Source: Thermoplasmatota archaeon (GTDB lineage Archaea; Thermoplasmatota; Penumbrarchaeia; Penumbrarchaeales; Penumbrarchaeaceae). Taken from it: a DNA stretch of 6,044 nucleotides. Location of the stretch: positions 1-6,044 of the forward strand of contig JAFGJI010000072.1 in assembly GCA_016929175.1 (NCBI GenBank). Reading direction: 5' to 3'. The position numbers and the translations under genes were made by a program. The notes under the pieces were generated by a model that was not told where the DNA came from, did not search any database, and worked only from the letters and a program-made list of their open reading frames with translations. Below, one piece after another: positions 1 to 5,132 of this stretch. Each line of letters starts with the position of its first letter. Positions within the stretch are counted from its first letter, which is position 1.

Positions 1-66
1 GGAGACCACAAGAAGAAGGCCACCCTGGCGCTGAAGGAGAAGGGATACACGAACATATCTGAGTGA
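1..66 (+). CDS. SUI1-family translation initiation factor (aIF1/YciH type), C-terminal end only
   Basis: Partial gene: the window opens inside it and only the last 21 codons and a TGA stop are present. The visible tail begins GDHKKKATLALKEKGY. This resembles the GDHRxKVxxxLxxKGF segment that ends the SUI1/eIF1 fold, where the last helix packs against the beta sheet. SUI1 proteins bind the small subunit near the P site and monitor start-codon pairing. The position fits: in many euryarchaeal clusters a SUI1 gene sits between uL29 and the RNase P Rpp29 gene, and Rpp29 follows here after a few bases. The assignment rests on 21 residues plus synteny, so the family is likely but the exact subtype cannot be told. 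No start, promoter or ribosome binding site is visible for it. Confidence 0.8.
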   Translation, partial: GDHKKKATLALKEKGYTNISE

Positions 67-71
67 GGTTG

Positions 72-401
72 ATGAGAAAAAAAAAGTTGGACCGATACAG
101 GAACATGAACATTCTCGAGCTTATCGGCCTTGAAGCCCATGTTATTGCCCATACCGACACCGGTCTTGTGGGTCTGAGGGGCAGGGTGATCGATGAGACC
201 CGGAACATGCTCCTGCTCAGAACGGAGGAAAAGGACATAAAGGTGATGAAGAAAGGAGCCCAATTCGAGCTTACGGTGGACGGTCCAAAGGGCAAGCTTG
301 TCGTAACCCTGGCGGGTGATGACCTTCTGATACGGCCCGAGGACCGGACAAAGAAGCTTGAAAGGAAGAGAACTTCCGATGACCAAAGGAGCTCCATCTG
401 A
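72..401 (+). CDS. rnp1: Ribonuclease P protein component 1 (Rpp29/Pop4 family)
   Basis: Protein subunit of archaeal RNase P, the RNA-protein enzyme that removes 5' leaders from precursor tRNAs; Rpp29 pairs with Rpp21 on the specificity domain of the RNA. The 109-residue product has the family's Sm-like barrel signatures: an N-terminal NILELIGLEAHV stretch, GLRGRVIDETRNML, a KKGAQFEL strand, and the C-terminal RPEDR motif. A charged tail of about 17 residues follows. The start is uncertain. ATG at 72 has GAGGT at 65-69, very close to it. GTG at 63 would overlap the upstream stop as GTGA. ATG at 105 would begin just before the conserved NILELIGL and still give a plausible protein. A run of nine A follows the 72 start. 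The family call is firm; placement inside the ribosomal cluster, before uS17, is the usual euryarchaeal arrangement. Confidence 0.92.
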   Translation: MRKKKLDRYRNMNILELIGLEAHVIAHTDTGLVGLRGRVIDETRNMLLLRTEEKDIKVMKKGAQFELTVDGPKGKLVVTLAGDDLLIRPEDRTKKLERKRTSDDQRSSI

Positions 402-448
402 CGGCCCAATAAAAGATCGCGATCAAGAAAAGGAAATGGTGGTGTTAA
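402..448 (+). other. Only real intergenic spacer in the window; holds a palindrome and the uS17 ribosome binding site
   Basis: This 47-base spacer separates the Rpp29 stop from the uS17 start; every other junction is under 15 bases. It contains AATAAAAG at 409-416, a perfect 10-base palindrome GATCGCGATC at 415-424, and a Shine-Dalgarno-like GGTGGTG at 438-444, four bases before the uS17 ATG. A TAA at 446-448 is in frame with uS17 and rules out an upstream start for that gene. The A/T stretch is too weak a match to an archaeal TATA box to call a promoter, but this is the most likely place for an internal transcription start if one exists. Confidence 0.5.
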
Positions 449-1009
449 ATGGCAACCAAGAAGGAAGAAATATCTCCTGCCGACAAAAGAGCGGAAGCAT
501 CCAAGATCACCGAGGCAGAGAGAAAACAACCCAAGGCCTCTGAAGCGAAGAAGGTCACGAAGAAGACCGAATCCGCAGCCGAGATCGATGTGGTCCAAAG
601 CAAGAAGACCGTTACTATCAGGAAAAAGCCGGAGGCCCCAAAGGCCAGGAAGACAGGCAGGATCTCTGGAGGAAGAGGCTCGATCATCAAAGCCCGTGAT
701 ATAGGGGTTGATATCGAGAAACCTTCGAAAGACTGTGATGATCCGAACTGTCCTTTTCACGGTACTCTATCCGTACGTGGTTTCTCTTTCGACGTTCAGC
801 TTGTTTCCAAAAAGATGGAAAGGACCGTCGTGGTGATGAGGGAGAGACGGCACTATATCAAAAAATATCAGAGGTTCGAAAAGAGAAGCTCCAGGTTCTT
901 TGCCCATATGCCGCCCTGCATCGAGGCAGACATTGGTGACATGGTAAGGGTCATGGAATGCAGACCCGTCTCAAAAGGGACCACTATGGTGGTCATAGGG
1001 AGGATATGA
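449..1009 (+). CDS. rps17: 30S ribosomal protein uS17 with a long charged N-terminal extension
   Basis: Primary 16S rRNA-binding protein of the small subunit, with an OB-fold core. The conserved archaeal core runs from about residue 83 to 186: RDIGVDIEKP, then CDDPNCPFHG (Cys96 and Cys101), an RTVVVMRER strand, a KKYQRFEKRSS RNA-binding stretch, AHMPPC and the closing ECRPVSKGTTMVVIG. Archaeal uS17 is usually a little over 100 residues; this product is 186. The additional first 82 residues are low in complexity and rich in Lys, Ala, Glu and Thr, with about 23 Lys/Arg and 11 Asp/Glu, and look disordered. The ATG at 449 is supported by GGTGGTG at 438-444 and by an in-frame stop directly upstream. 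The only plausible later start before the core is GTG at 590, which has no ribosome binding site, so the extension is probably made. The uL14 gene starts one base after this stop. Confidence 0.96.
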   Translation: MATKKEEISPADKRAEASKITEAERKQPKASEAKKVTKKTESAAEIDVVQSKKTVTIRKKPEAPKARKTGRISGGRGSIIKARDIGVDIEKPSKDCDDPNCPFHGTLSVRGFSFDVQLVSKKMERTVVVMRERRHYIKKYQRFEKRSSRFFAHMPPCIEADIGDMVRVMECRPVSKGTTMVVIGRI

Positions 1010-1010
1010 T

Positions 1011-1409
1011 ATGAAGGGGATCGCTGGAAATCAGACCAGGGGACTGCTCATCGGAGCAAAGGTGATCTGCGCGGACAACACCGGCGCAAAGATCGTGCAG
1101 ATAGTCCAGGTCCTGAAATATCACGGCACAAAGAGGAGAGTACCATCCGCGGGCATCGGAGATATCGTCATAGTCAGCGTAAAGAAGGGAACCCCCGAGC
1201 TCAGGAAACAGCTTTTCCCGGCAGTGATAGTCCGACAGAGACGCCCTTTCAGAAGACCGGACGGTATGATGGTCTCCTTCGAGGACAACGCTGTTGTCCT
1301 GACGACCAAAACGGGAGAGACGAAAGGTTCCGACATCAAAGGTCCAGTGGCGAAGGAAGCGGCCGAGAGGTTCTCAAGGATAGCCGCAACGGCTTCCACA
1401 ATTGTGTGA
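1011..1409 (+). CDS. rpl14: 50S ribosomal protein uL14
   Basis: Large-subunit protein at the subunit interface; it contacts the small subunit and, in archaea, lies near the binding site of the anti-association factor aIF6. The 132-residue length is typical of the archaeal form. The sequence is strongly conserved: CADNTGAKIVQI near residue 20, AGIGDIVIVSVKKGTPELRKQ at about 47-67, AVIVRQRRPFRRPDG at about 71-85, FEDNAVVL near 90, and the C-terminal GSDIKGPVAKEAAERF. The start at ATG 1011 follows the uS17 stop by one base and has GGGAGGAT at 998-1005, five bases upstream. An ATG at 1006 lies out of frame and is not used. No truncation or unusual residue is seen. Confidence 0.98.
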   Translation: MKGIAGNQTRGLLIGAKVICADNTGAKIVQIVQVLKYHGTKRRVPSAGIGDIVIVSVKKGTPELRKQLFPAVIVRQRRPFRRPDGMMVSFEDNAVVLTTKTGETKGSDIKGPVAKEAAERFSRIAATASTIV

Positions 1410-1421
1410 GGAGGAGCCAAA

Positions 1422-1790
1422 ATGTACACACGATCGTGTAAACCCACAAAACAGAGGAAGGCCCAGGCGAATGCACCACACCACAGGAGGAATAAAACAC
1501 TCAGGGCTCCGCTCGATCCAGCCAGATATGGGAGCAGCAGGGTGAAGAGGATCACCCTCAGGACAGGTGACACTGTAAGGGTTCTGAGGGGGTCGAGACA
1601 GGGGCACGAGGGGAAGATCGCCGATGTGGACCTGAAAAAAGGAAAGGTGTCCATAGAGAAAGCCCTTCTCAGGAAGGCAGACAACAAGGAGGTTCCGTTA
1701 TGGTTCGACCCTTCCAATCTGCTGGTTACGAAGATGGATCTTTCAGATCCGCTCAGGAAGGAGAAGTTCAAGGGATTGGCGGAGGAGTAA
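1422..1790 (+). CDS. rpl24: 50S ribosomal protein uL24
   Basis: Early-binding large-subunit protein that helps to start 23S rRNA folding and sits near the polypeptide exit tunnel. The product has 122 residues. It begins with the archaeal/eukaryotic-type basic arm (TKQRKAQANAPHHRRNK, about residues 9-25), followed by a KOW motif at about residues 48-75 (TGDTVRVLRGSRQGHEGKIA) and the family ending VPLWFDPSNLLVTKMDLSDP. The start at ATG 1422 has GGAGGAG at 1410-1416, which overlaps the end of uL14 by none and lies five bases upstream of the ATG. The gene sits 12 bases after uL14 and 13 before eS4, the normal archaeal order. Confidence 0.97.
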   Translation: MYTRSCKPTKQRKAQANAPHHRRNKTLRAPLDPARYGSSRVKRITLRTGDTVRVLRGSRQGHEGKIADVDLKKGKVSIEKALLRKADNKEVPLWFDPSNLLVTKMDLSDPLRKEKFKGLAEE

Positions 1791-1803
1791 TGGAGGTATA
1801 GAG

Positions 1804-2523
1804 ATGACCAAGGATTCAAGACACATGAAGAGGTACACGGCACCCAGGTCATGGCCACTTCCAAGAAAGGAATATGTTTGGGCCGTAAAGCCAGTTCCAG
1901 GGCCGCACAGCAAGGAGCAGTCCGTTCCGCTAATGGTGGCTCTGAGGGACATGCTTCATCTTGGGCGGACATCGGCCGAGATCAGAAAGATCCTCGGCAG
2001 GAGAGAGGTCCTGGTAGACGGCAGGGTAAGGATGAACTACAAACATATAGTGGGTCTGATGGATGTAATATCGATACCCAGGATCGACAGGCATTACCGC
2101 GTACTTCTCAACCCGAGGGGAAGGATATCACTGAAGGACATAGATGCATCCCAGTCCACATGGAAACTCGTCAGGATCATGGACAAGAGGAAAATAAGGG
2201 GTGGCAGGACCCAGTTGAACCTTCATGATGGAAGGAACATGATAGTGGATAAGGACTCCTACAAAACAGGAGATGTCCTGAAGATATCCCTTCCGGACCA
2301 GAAAGTGATCTCCAAGGTTGACATCAAGGAAGATTCACTGGCAATGCTCACCGGTGGAGCCCATATCGGAACCGTCTGCAGGATCAAGAAGATAGAGAAG
2401 ACCCGGAACCCCATGCCTAACATCGTGGAGTTCCATGAGGGTTTCAATACCATCGTGGACTACGTTTTCATGGTAGGTTCTGACAGATCGGAGATCGAAG
2501 TTGCGGAGGTGTCCATCATATGA
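1804..2523 (+). CDS. rps4e: 30S ribosomal protein eS4
   Basis: Small-subunit protein found in archaea and eukaryotes but not bacteria, so it is a strong domain marker here. The 239-residue product is full length. It shows the N-terminal HMKRYTAPRSWPLPRKEYVW segment, an S4-type RNA-binding region at about residues 43-100 (LGRREVLVDGRVRMNYKHIVGLMDVI), the central eS4 domain (GGRTQLNLHDGRN at about 133-145, YKTGDVLKISLPD at about 153-165), and a KOW motif at about 184-200 (GGAHIGTVCRIKKIEKTR). The ATG at 1804 has GGAGGT at 1792-1797, six bases upstream. The stop overlaps the uL5 start as ATGA (2520-2523), and the GGAGGTG that serves uL5 lies within the last codons of this gene. Its position between uL24 and uL5 is the archaeal standard. 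Confidence 0.98.
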   Translation: MTKDSRHMKRYTAPRSWPLPRKEYVWAVKPVPGPHSKEQSVPLMVALRDMLHLGRTSAEIRKILGRREVLVDGRVRMNYKHIVGLMDVISIPRIDRHYRVLLNPRGRISLKDIDASQSTWKLVRIMDKRKIRGGRTQLNLHDGRNMIVDKDSYKTGDVLKISLPDQKVISKVDIKEDSLAMLTGGAHIGTVCRIKKIEKTRNPMPNIVEFHEGFNTIVDYVFMVGSDRSEIEVAEVSII

Positions 2524-3059
2524 ACGGGGATACATCCGAAAAGGGAACAAGCCCGATGAGGGAGATAAGGATAGAGAAGGTCGTGGTCAATATCGGCGTT
2601 GGAGATGCGGGAGAGAAGTTGAGCAGGGCAGAGAAGGTCATCCTGCTGATCACCGGCCATAAGCCTACCCAGACCCTATCATCCCACACGAACAAGGATC
2701 TTGGTATCCGCGTGGGGATGCCCATCGGATGCAAGGTCACGCTCAGGAACAGCGACGCTCCCGAATTCCTCAGGAAAGCCTTCGAGGTAAAGGAGAACCG
2801 CATTATGGACTACTCATTCGATCAGGAGGGGAACTTCTCCTTCGGCATCTCGGATTATACCGATTTCGCAGGTATGAAATATGATCCAGATATCGGCATT
2901 TTCGGACTTGACATCTGTGTTGTCCTGAAAAGGGCTGGAAAGAGGGTGAAGCTCAGAAAGAAGGCCAGATCCCATATTCCAAATTCACACAGGGTCGGTC
3001 GGACAGAGGCCATGGATTGGGTAGCGAAGAAATTCGGTGTGGAGGTGCTTGGATCATGA
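2520..3059 (+). CDS. rpl5: 50S ribosomal protein uL5
   Basis: Large-subunit protein that binds 5S rRNA in the central protuberance and contacts P-site tRNA. The product has 179 residues. Conserved blocks are MREIRIEKVVVNIGVGDAG (about 13-31), TGHKPTQTLSSHTNKDLGIR (about 45-64), PIGCKVTLR (about 68-76), GNFSFGISDYTDFAGMKYDP (about 104-123), IGIFGLDICVVLKR and the C-terminal RVGRTEAMDWVAKKFGV. The ATG at 2520 overlaps the eS4 stop by four bases and has GGAGGTG at 2505-2511, eight bases upstream. An in-frame ATG at 2556 starts exactly at the conserved MREIRIEK block, so a 12-residue shorter protein is possible, but its upstream region gives a poorer ribosome binding site. The end overlaps uS14 as ATGA. 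Confidence 0.98.
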   Translation: MNGDTSEKGTSPMREIRIEKVVVNIGVGDAGEKLSRAEKVILLITGHKPTQTLSSHTNKDLGIRVGMPIGCKVTLRNSDAPEFLRKAFEVKENRIMDYSFDQEGNFSFGISDYTDFAGMKYDPDIGIFGLDICVVLKRAGKRVKLRKKARSHIPNSHRVGRTEAMDWVAKKFGVEVLGS

Positions 3060-3211
3060 CCGGGGAACGAGTAAAAAGGACCTTCGGAAGAAAGGAAGGT
3101 TGCCACAGGTGCGGACGCAAAAGGGGACTCATCAGGCGCAATGGTATGCATCTATGCAGGCAGTGCTTCAGAGAGATAGCCCCGCAGATAGGGTTCAAGA
3201 AATATTCATGA
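3056..3211 (+). CDS. rps14: 30S ribosomal protein uS14, short zinc-binding form
   Basis: Small protein of the 30S head, assembled late with uS3 and uS10. The 51-residue product has a clear zinc-binding pattern: Cys16-x2-Cys19 and Cys34-x2-Cys37, 14 residues apart, in GCHRCGRKRGLIRRNGMHLC and RQCFREIAPQIGFKKYS. This is the short, zinc-dependent class used by archaea; zinc-independent bacterial forms are about twice as long. The ATG at 3056 overlaps the uL5 stop as ATGA and has GGAGGTG at 3041-3047, eight bases upstream. An upstream in-frame start would add residues from the uL5 coding region and lacks a site. The gene is small and easy to miss, but it is complete and in the expected place between uL5 and uS8. 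Confidence 0.97.
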   Translation: MTGERVKRTFGRKEGCHRCGRKRGLIRRNGMHLCRQCFREIAPQIGFKKYS

Positions 3212-3224
3212 GGAGTGTGACAAG

Positions 3225-3614
3225 ATGCAGAACGATCCATTATCGGACGCCTTGTCCGTCATGAAGAATGCAGAAAGGGCAGGAAAGGGAGAATGCAGGG
3301 TGAAACCCGCCTCCAAGCTGATCGGACGGGTCCTGAAGGTCATTCAGGAGAACGGATATATAAGACAGTTCGAGTACAATGAGGACGGAAGGGCTGGCTG
3401 GTTCAGGGTCACCTTGAACGGCAGTATAAATGATTGCGGTGTCATCAAACCCAGGTTCAGGGTGAAGAGGGCTGAGATGGAAGGTTACGAGGCGAGGTTC
3501 CTGCCTGCCCAGAACTTCGGTGTCCTCATCCTTACAACGACCAAGGGAGTGATATCGAACGATAAGGCCAAGGAGCTTCACACTGGCGGGAGACTCCTGG
3601 CATTTGTCTATTGA
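3225..3614 (+). CDS. rps8: 30S ribosomal protein uS8
   Basis: Primary binder of the central domain of 16S rRNA, needed for assembly of the 30S platform. The 129-residue product has the typical archaeal length. Its N-terminal half carries DPLSDALSVMKNAERAGKGEC (about 4-24) and IGRVLKVIQENGYI (about 33-46). The middle has the GVIKPRFRVKRAEMEGYEARFLPAQNFGV block (about 72-100). The C-terminal RNA-binding part, LILTTTKGVISNDKAKEL, ends in GGRLLAFVY. The ATG at 3225 lies 13 bases after the uS14 stop, with GAGGAG at 3210-3215 about nine bases upstream. In E. coli this protein represses its own operon by binding the mRNA near the uL5 gene; I see no evidence for or against that here. Confidence 0.98.
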   Translation: MQNDPLSDALSVMKNAERAGKGECRVKPASKLIGRVLKVIQENGYIRQFEYNEDGRAGWFRVTLNGSINDCGVIKPRFRVKRAEMEGYEARFLPAQNFGVLILTTTKGVISNDKAKELHTGGRLLAFVY

Positions 3615-3624
3615 GGTGATATGA

Positions 3625-4164
3625 ATGGTAAAGGTAGACGTTATCACCAAGGAGATCGAAATACCATCCGGGGTCACCGTGAAGCTCTCGGGCGATCTCC
3701 TAACAGTCAAAGGGCCAAAGGGAGAGCTCGAGATGCATTTCGTGCATCCCCGTGTATCCATCAAGGTCGAAGGCAACCATGTGTCGGTACATTGCGATAA
3801 ACCCAAAAGAGCCGAGATGGGCCTATGCGGCACCTGGACCGCTCATGTCAAGAACATGGTCAATGGAGTAACGAAAGGCTTCCATTACAGGATGAGGATA
3901 ATCTATTCCCACTTTCCCATCAAGACCTCGGTCAAGGGAAAGGAGCTTGTGATCGAGAACTTCCTCGGGGAGAGGCATCCAAGGACCGCCAATATCCTTG
4001 AAGGCGTGACCGCGAAGATATCAGGGGACTCGATCATACTTGAGGGGGCCGACAAGCAAAAGGTCGGCCAGACTGCATCGAACATTGAAAAATCAACCAT
4101 AGTGAGAGGCTACGATCCACGGGTCTTCCAGGATGGTATCTATCTCGTGAGCAGGGGTGAATGA
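3625..4164 (+). CDS. rpl6: 50S ribosomal protein uL6
   Basis: Large-subunit protein near the sarcin-ricin loop and the factor-binding site, made of two similar alpha/beta domains that come from a duplication. The product has 179 residues. Domain 1 covers roughly residues 1-80 (IEIPSGVTVKLSGDLLTVKGPKG, then RAEMGLCGTWTAHVKNMVNGV). Domain 2 covers roughly 81-179 (GFHYRMRIIYSHFPI, ENFLGERHPR, SGDSIILEGADKQKVGQTAS and the final DPRVFQDGIYLVSRG). The start is ATG 3625, four bases after GAGGTGAT (3613-3620). An ATG at 3621 abuts that site but is out of frame. The gene follows uS8 by ten bases. No anomaly is seen. Confidence 0.98.
   Translation: MVKVDVITKEIEIPSGVTVKLSGDLLTVKGPKGELEMHFVHPRVSIKVEGNHVSVHCDKPKRAEMGLCGTWTAHVKNMVNGVTKGFHYRMRIIYSHFPIKTSVKGKELVIENFLGERHPRTANILEGVTAKISGDSIILEGADKQKVGQTASNIEKSTIVRGYDPRVFQDGIYLVSRGE
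4154..4160 (+). promoter_or_regulatory. Ribosome binding site that decides the eL32 start
   Basis: GGGGTGA here abuts an ATG at 4161 with no spacing but sits six bases before a second in-frame ATG at 4167. Other genes in this window use spacings of about four to nine bases, so the site favours 4167. The 4161 start would give an ATGA overlap with the uL6 stop and add only Met-Ile to the product. Confidence 0.6.
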
Positions 4165-4166
4165 TC

Positions 4167-4658
4167 ATGGCCAAGGAAAAGAAGGAAGTGAAAGCGGCCT
4201 CCGATGTTGTGAAGGAGAAAAAAGAGGCCGTTACCAAGACCCCTCCCACCAGAAAGAAGATCAAACCCCAACTGGATGAAGGGACGCGCTCTTTGCTGGA
4301 CAAGAGAAAAGAGCGGTACGATGTCCAGCCACACTTCAAGAGGGGCGAATGGTTCAGATACAAGAAACTGGGCACCAGCTGGAGAAGGCCGCGTGCCGTC
4401 ACCAACAAACAGAGGAAGAACCTCAAGTACAGGCCCTCAAAGGTCCGGATAGGGTTCGGCAAACCGTCAAAAGTGAGAGGTCTTCATCCCTCGGGATTCA
4501 TCGAGGTGCCCGTTCACCGGATCGAGGACCTTGAAGGTATCGATCCCAAGGTCCAGGCGGCAAGGATAGGAGCCACGGTGGGAACCAGGAAAAGGAGATC
4601 TATCGTGGAAGCTGCGGATTCCAAAGGTATAAGAATATTGAACAGGGGGACGATGTGA
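4167..4658 (+). CDS. rpl32e: 50S ribosomal protein eL32 with a charged N-terminal extension
   Basis: Large-subunit protein shared by archaea and eukaryotes and absent from bacteria. The 163-residue product has its conserved core from about residue 57: FKRGEWFRYKKLGTSWRRPR, then KPSKVRGLHPSGFIEVPVHRIEDLEGID (about 99-126) and AARIGATVGTRKRRSIVEAA (about 131-150). Ahead of the core is a tail of roughly 35 residues (MAKEKKEVKAASDVVKEKKE and on) rich in Lys and Glu, and then a short basic linker. Archaeal eL32 varies in length: some members lack such a tail, while haloarchaeal ones have a longer extension. ATG at 4167 was preferred over 4161 because of the spacing to GGGGTGA. The end overlaps the eL19 start by one base. 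Confidence 0.96.
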   Translation: MAKEKKEVKAASDVVKEKKEAVTKTPPTRKKIKPQLDEGTRSLLDKRKERYDVQPHFKRGEWFRYKKLGTSWRRPRAVTNKQRKNLKYRPSKVRIGFGKPSKVRGLHPSGFIEVPVHRIEDLEGIDPKVQAARIGATVGTRKRRSIVEAADSKGIRILNRGTM

Positions 4659-5131
4659 TGGACCTTTCAAACCAGAGAAGGATGGCATCGGAGATCCTCA
4701 AGTGCGGCCAGAACCGGATCTACATGAACCCCAACAACCTCGAGGACATCTCCGAAGCCGTCACAAGAGGCGATATCAGGAAGCTGATAAAGGAAGATGT
4801 CATAAAGGCCCGCCAGGAAAGGGGTATCTCTTCCGGAAGGAAGAAAGAACGGATGAAACAGAAGGAAGCGGGAAAGCGTAAGGGACACGGATCGAGAAAA
4901 GGAAGCAAATATGCGAGGTCGCCCAAGAAGAGGAGATGGATCCAGACGATCAGGCCGATAAGACGGACCCTGAAAGATTACAGGTCCGATGGGACCATTT
5001 CTTCCGAAACATACAGATACTACTACAAGCACGCTTCGGGAGGAATATTCAGATCGGTGGGTCATATGAGGTCTCATATGCAGACGGAAAAGCTGCTTCT
5101 GAAGCTCCCCGGGGACAAGGAGGTGAAGTGA
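4658..5131 (+). CDS. rpl19e: 50S ribosomal protein eL19
   Basis: Archaeal/eukaryotic large-subunit protein, absent from bacteria; its long helix extends to the small subunit and forms an intersubunit bridge. The 157-residue product shows the family features in order: MDLSNQRRMASEILKCGQNR, a domain ending in AVTRGDIRKLIKEDVI (about 35-49), the very basic ARQERGISSGRKKERMKQKE region with KRKGHGSRKGSKYAR (about 51-87), RWIQTIRPIRRTLKDYRSDG, and TYRYYYKHASGGIFRSVGHM (about 118-137). ATG 4658 shares one base with the eL32 stop (TGATG) and has GGGGGA at 4645-4650, seven bases upstream. GTG at 4655 is a weaker alternative that adds one Met. The 3' part contains an 18-base palindrome, and the last codons contain the uL18 ribosome binding site. 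Confidence 0.97.
   Translation: MDLSNQRRMASEILKCGQNRIYMNPNNLEDISEAVTRGDIRKLIKEDVIKARQERGISSGRKKERMKQKEAGKRKGHGSRKGSKYARSPKKRRWIQTIRPIRRTLKDYRSDGTISSETYRYYYKHASGGIFRSVGHMRSHMQTEKLLLKLPGDKEVK
5063..5080. repeat. Near-perfect 18-base palindrome inside the eL19 gene
   Basis: CATATGAG at 5063-5070 and CTCATATG at 5073-5080 are exact reverse complements separated by GT. The stretch encodes parts of Gly-His-Met-Arg-Ser-His-Met near the C-terminus of eL19, and coding constraint for the two His-Met pairs accounts for much of the symmetry. It lies about 40 bases before the uL18 ribosome binding site. No function is shown. Confidence 0.6.
5118..5126 (+). promoter_or_regulatory. Strong ribosome binding site for the TTG-started uL18 gene
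   Basis: AGGAGGTGA matches the usual archaeal anti-Shine-Dalgarno sequence (16S 3' end ...ATCACCTCCT) over nine bases, the longest such match among the junctions here. It lies six bases before TTG 5133 and inside the last codons of eL19. It decides the start, since no ATG occurs in frame before the conserved N-terminus of uL18. Confidence 0.85.
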
Positions 5132-5132
5132 T

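Noticed and set aside
409..416. AATAAAAG considered as an archaeal TATA box for uS17.
   Set aside because: It matches the TTTAWA-type consensus poorly, has no clear BRE, and AT-rich octamers of this kind occur by chance; kept only as a point within the spacer.
358..543. A + strand open frame bridging the Rpp29 end and the uS17 start, with an ATG at 379.
   Set aside because: Most of it overlaps uS17 and Rpp29 in another frame, the product has no recognisable features, and the spacer is well explained by the uS17 leader.
1121..1972. A 283-codon open frame on the - strand across uL14, uL24 and eS4.
   Set aside because: It lies opposite three strongly conserved genes. Its product is rich in Ser, Leu, Pro and Cys, as expected when AAG/GAG/AGG-rich sense codons are read in reverse, and it has no recognisable domain.
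2428..2441. The 14-base string GAGTTCCATGAGGG occurs here in eS4 and again at 5280-5293 in uL18.
   Set aside because: Both copies encode Val-Glu-Phe-His-Glu-Gly-like segments in unrelated proteins; with only two copies and no flanking similarity this is probably coincidence.
3240..3833. A 197-codon open frame on the - strand across uS8 and uL6.
   Set aside because: Both genes opposite it are full length and conserved; the reverse product shows no family features.
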